A DNA stretch of 64,000 nucleotides from Leptodactylus fallax (Eukaryota > Chordata > Amphibia > Anura > Leptodactylidae): positions 3,163,501 through 3,227,500 of the forward strand of contig CAMRHE010000166.1 of NCBI GenBank assembly GCA_947044405.1, read 5' to 3'. Shown here piece by piece: positions 62,263 to 64,000 of the stretch. The position numbers and the translations under genes are program-made. Each line of letters starts with the position of its first letter. Positions within the stretch are counted from its first letter, which is position 1. The notes under the pieces are model-generated. The model saw only the letters and a program-made list of their open reading frames with translations, was not told the origin of the DNA and made no database searches.

Positions 62263-62642
62263 TGCTGTTTGTTCACTATTGTTCTCTAACAAACCACTGA
62301 GGCCTTCATAGAACAGGTGTATTTATACTGAGACTAAATTACACTCAACTGGGCTCTATTAACTAATTAAGTGAGTTCTGAACACAATTGATTGCACTGG
62401 ATTTTATTTAGGAGTATCAGAGTACAGGGGGCTGAAAACTTTGGCATGTCACACTTTTCAGATTTTTTTTTTTTTATTAAAATTTTGAAAACCATGTATC
62501 ATTTTCATTCCACATCACAATTATCTGCTACTTTGTGTTGGTCTATCACTTAAAATCTCAATAAAATACATTTAAGTTTGTGGTTGTAAGGTGACAAAAT
62601 GTGAAAAAGTTCAAGGGGTATGAATACTTTTGCAAGCCACTG
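61795..62642 (-). mobile_element. Tc1 element, promoter half of the 6.7-kb family
   Basis: The right end GAATACTTTTGCAAGCCACTG is followed by TA (62,643). On the minus strand it is the same TIR as 6708 (CAGTGGCTTGCAAAAG, then TTTTGTCACCTTACAACCAC). The element is cut at about 61,795 in the middle of the transposase, and the catalytic end and second TIR are missing. Confidence 0.88.
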
Positions 62643-62644
62643 TA

Positions 62645-63450
62645 TATCTTGTGGGATTCTTAAGGCAGAATTATACTATTTGGGAACCACAAGGTGGGAT
62701 TACATTCTGATCGGCAGAGGGGCATTTACAGAAAATTGAAGTTCCTGTTAGAATGATGCCAGTAATCGCTAATCATAGTGAGAGACATCTAATAAAGGTA
62801 TGTCCCATAGTCCAATGCATTGCCATTGCTAATGGTTAATGTTGAGTAGTATTATGTTTCCACATACGTCTGAACTTTGCACTTTATTATCGATTATGAT
62901 GTTGTGGTGGACATTTGACATAGTATTTAGCATATAAAAAGCATGTAAATGAATAAAATATAAATTCAATTATACAAAAATGTCCCAAATTTTTTTAAAT
63001 TGAAAAAAAAAATCAACAAGTACGCATACCCATCTAGATTTACCAACATTTAAGGCCAGTAAAATTACAAGGTGGTGGTTAAGGTTTACAGTATATATTC
63101 AACAAACATAAATGTCTGATGAATATGATCATTGCCACGAAGATACAGCTTTACCAGCATGTGAACAGACTGTCCGTCTTGTTTTGTGTGTTAGATTGTG
63201 TGAAAGTGTTAAGTGGAAAGGGCAATGGAGAGGCAAATGAGTGATCATAGGGGAAGAAATTACAGTGTAGTAGAACACGAAGCAATATTTAGTTGAATCT
63301 AATTGAGGACTGGAGACTAGTAATGATCTTGTCATGGTGATACAGAATATACAGAAAACACACAGCTTGGACACTGGAGGGGCAGTGGGGGAAATCAGAC
63401 CTGAAGAATAGCAGATGAAAATTTAGGATTGAGACAAGGGTGAGCAGTGA
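62645..63450. other. No gene seen
   Basis: AT-rich anonymous sequence. The minus frames at 63,129-63,540 have no recognisable motif. Confidence 0.45.
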
Positions 63451-63850
63451 TAGGACAAATGAGGATAAGGAAATGCCAGGTACATGAATGGCTAATAACA
63501 CTGGAAGAGATGACTGTGTAGTACCGACTATATAAGACACATATCCCCACTGGAAGATGCCTGAGCAATAAGATTCCTAGCTTGCTAGTTCCCGTGAAGG
63601 TGTGTTCTTCTACTGTGTTTCCTGATTACCTGTCTTTGACCTCAGCTTATATCTGACCTTTTGTGCCTGCCTAGACTTTGGCCTCACATACCATTTTTGT
63701 ATGAACTTTGCATTGTCCTTTGACCACTCCTTGACCTGCCTTTGATAGTTGTCACTACTGACTACTCCTAGAGGTAGCAACCCGGAGAAAACCAGCGTTC
63801 AAGTAGACAATTCCCACAGGAGTAGCCCAGAGTCTAACGTGTTTATTGAC
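63451..63850 (+). mobile_element. Possible LTR
   Basis: A TATA-like GACTATATAAGACAC (63,526) is followed by a pyrimidine-rich stretch with GTCTTTGACCTCAGC, ACTTTGGCCTCACA and TTGACCTGCC, the same style as the solo LTRs at 15.7 and 32.2 kb. TG...CA ends and a target duplication were not established. Confidence 0.3.
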
Positions 63851-64000
63851 TGTTAATCCATACCCACTGCAGGTATGCATAGAACATGTCAAATGCATTC
63901 AGCCTTATCTTTTTCAAGATATCTTGATATCTTGAAAAAAGGGTGCAAAATTACTTTGAAAAACAAAATTATGTTAAGACAAGGGATAAGAGTAAAAAAA

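Noticed and set aside
1..64000. A host gene or a novel defence or biosynthetic system
   Set aside because: I searched both strands for conserved exons, gene clusters and promoter/CpG-type regions and found only transposable elements, their derivatives and anonymous sequence. Small host exons cannot be excluded without transcript data.

Overview
The window reads as non-coding nuclear DNA of a vertebrate, most probably an amphibian and likely a frog. I base this on AT-rich intergenic composition, many Tc1-type DNA transposons with long inverted repeats, TTAA-flanked MITEs whose ends begin TTAAAGGGG and resemble the T2/Kolobok MITEs known from Xenopus, hAT elements with 8-bp target duplications, CR1/L2-group LINEs, a tRNA-type SINE and a piggyBac relic. 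I see no host exon, rRNA, tRNA, CRISPR array, operon or prokaryotic gene. Almost every recognisable open frame belongs to a transposable element. The species assignment is inference.

Layout. 1-6.7 kb: MITEs, a split Tc1 relic (2.6-3.8 kb), an L2 fragment and two Harbinger-like palindromes. 6.7-7.6 kb: a Tc1 element keeping only the C-terminal half of its transposase. 7.74-11.5 kb: a minisatellite split by a Tc1 that is itself split by an L2 LINE. 12-15 kb: MITEs, a hairpin cluster and a Tc1 fragment. 15.7-19.6 kb: a solo LTR, a Tc1 and a large MITE. 19.9-23.8 kb: an old Tc1 cut by a deleted LINE copy, an LTR-like piece and a hAT. 24.2-25.3 kb: antisense L2. 25.4-33.5 kb: mostly anonymous, with MITEs, a 135-bp tandem repeat and a second solo LTR. 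33.5-35.1 kb: a young DD35E Tc1/mariner element whose transposase is broken by one amber codon. 37-41.6 kb: Tc1, SINE, Ty3/gypsy and Penelope-like fragments. 41.66-46.71 kb: one MITE holding a full-length LINE with an intact 999-codon ORF and a hAT. 47.05-49.78 kb: a hAT packed with MITEs and a minisatellite. 49.87-56.6 kb: a piggyBac relic containing a TTAA element and a Tc1. 58.7-62.6 kb: a palindrome, a minisatellite, a SINE and a Tc1 keeping the N-terminal half of the family seen at 6.7 kb. 62.65-64 kb: mostly anonymous, with a possible LTR.

How the parts relate. The elements form datable nests: target duplications (TA for Tc1, TTAA for MITEs, 8 bp for hAT, 5 bp for LTRs) show the order of insertion at several loci. 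The only clearly intact protein is the LINE endonuclease/reverse transcriptase at 42.3-45.3 kb. The Tc1 at 33.5 kb is one codon short of intact. Nothing in the window looks like a new defence, biosynthetic or regulatory system. The unusual content is nested-element architecture, a 31-33-bp minisatellite shared by three loci, splice-donor-like sites conserved in MITEs, and complementary transposase halves.
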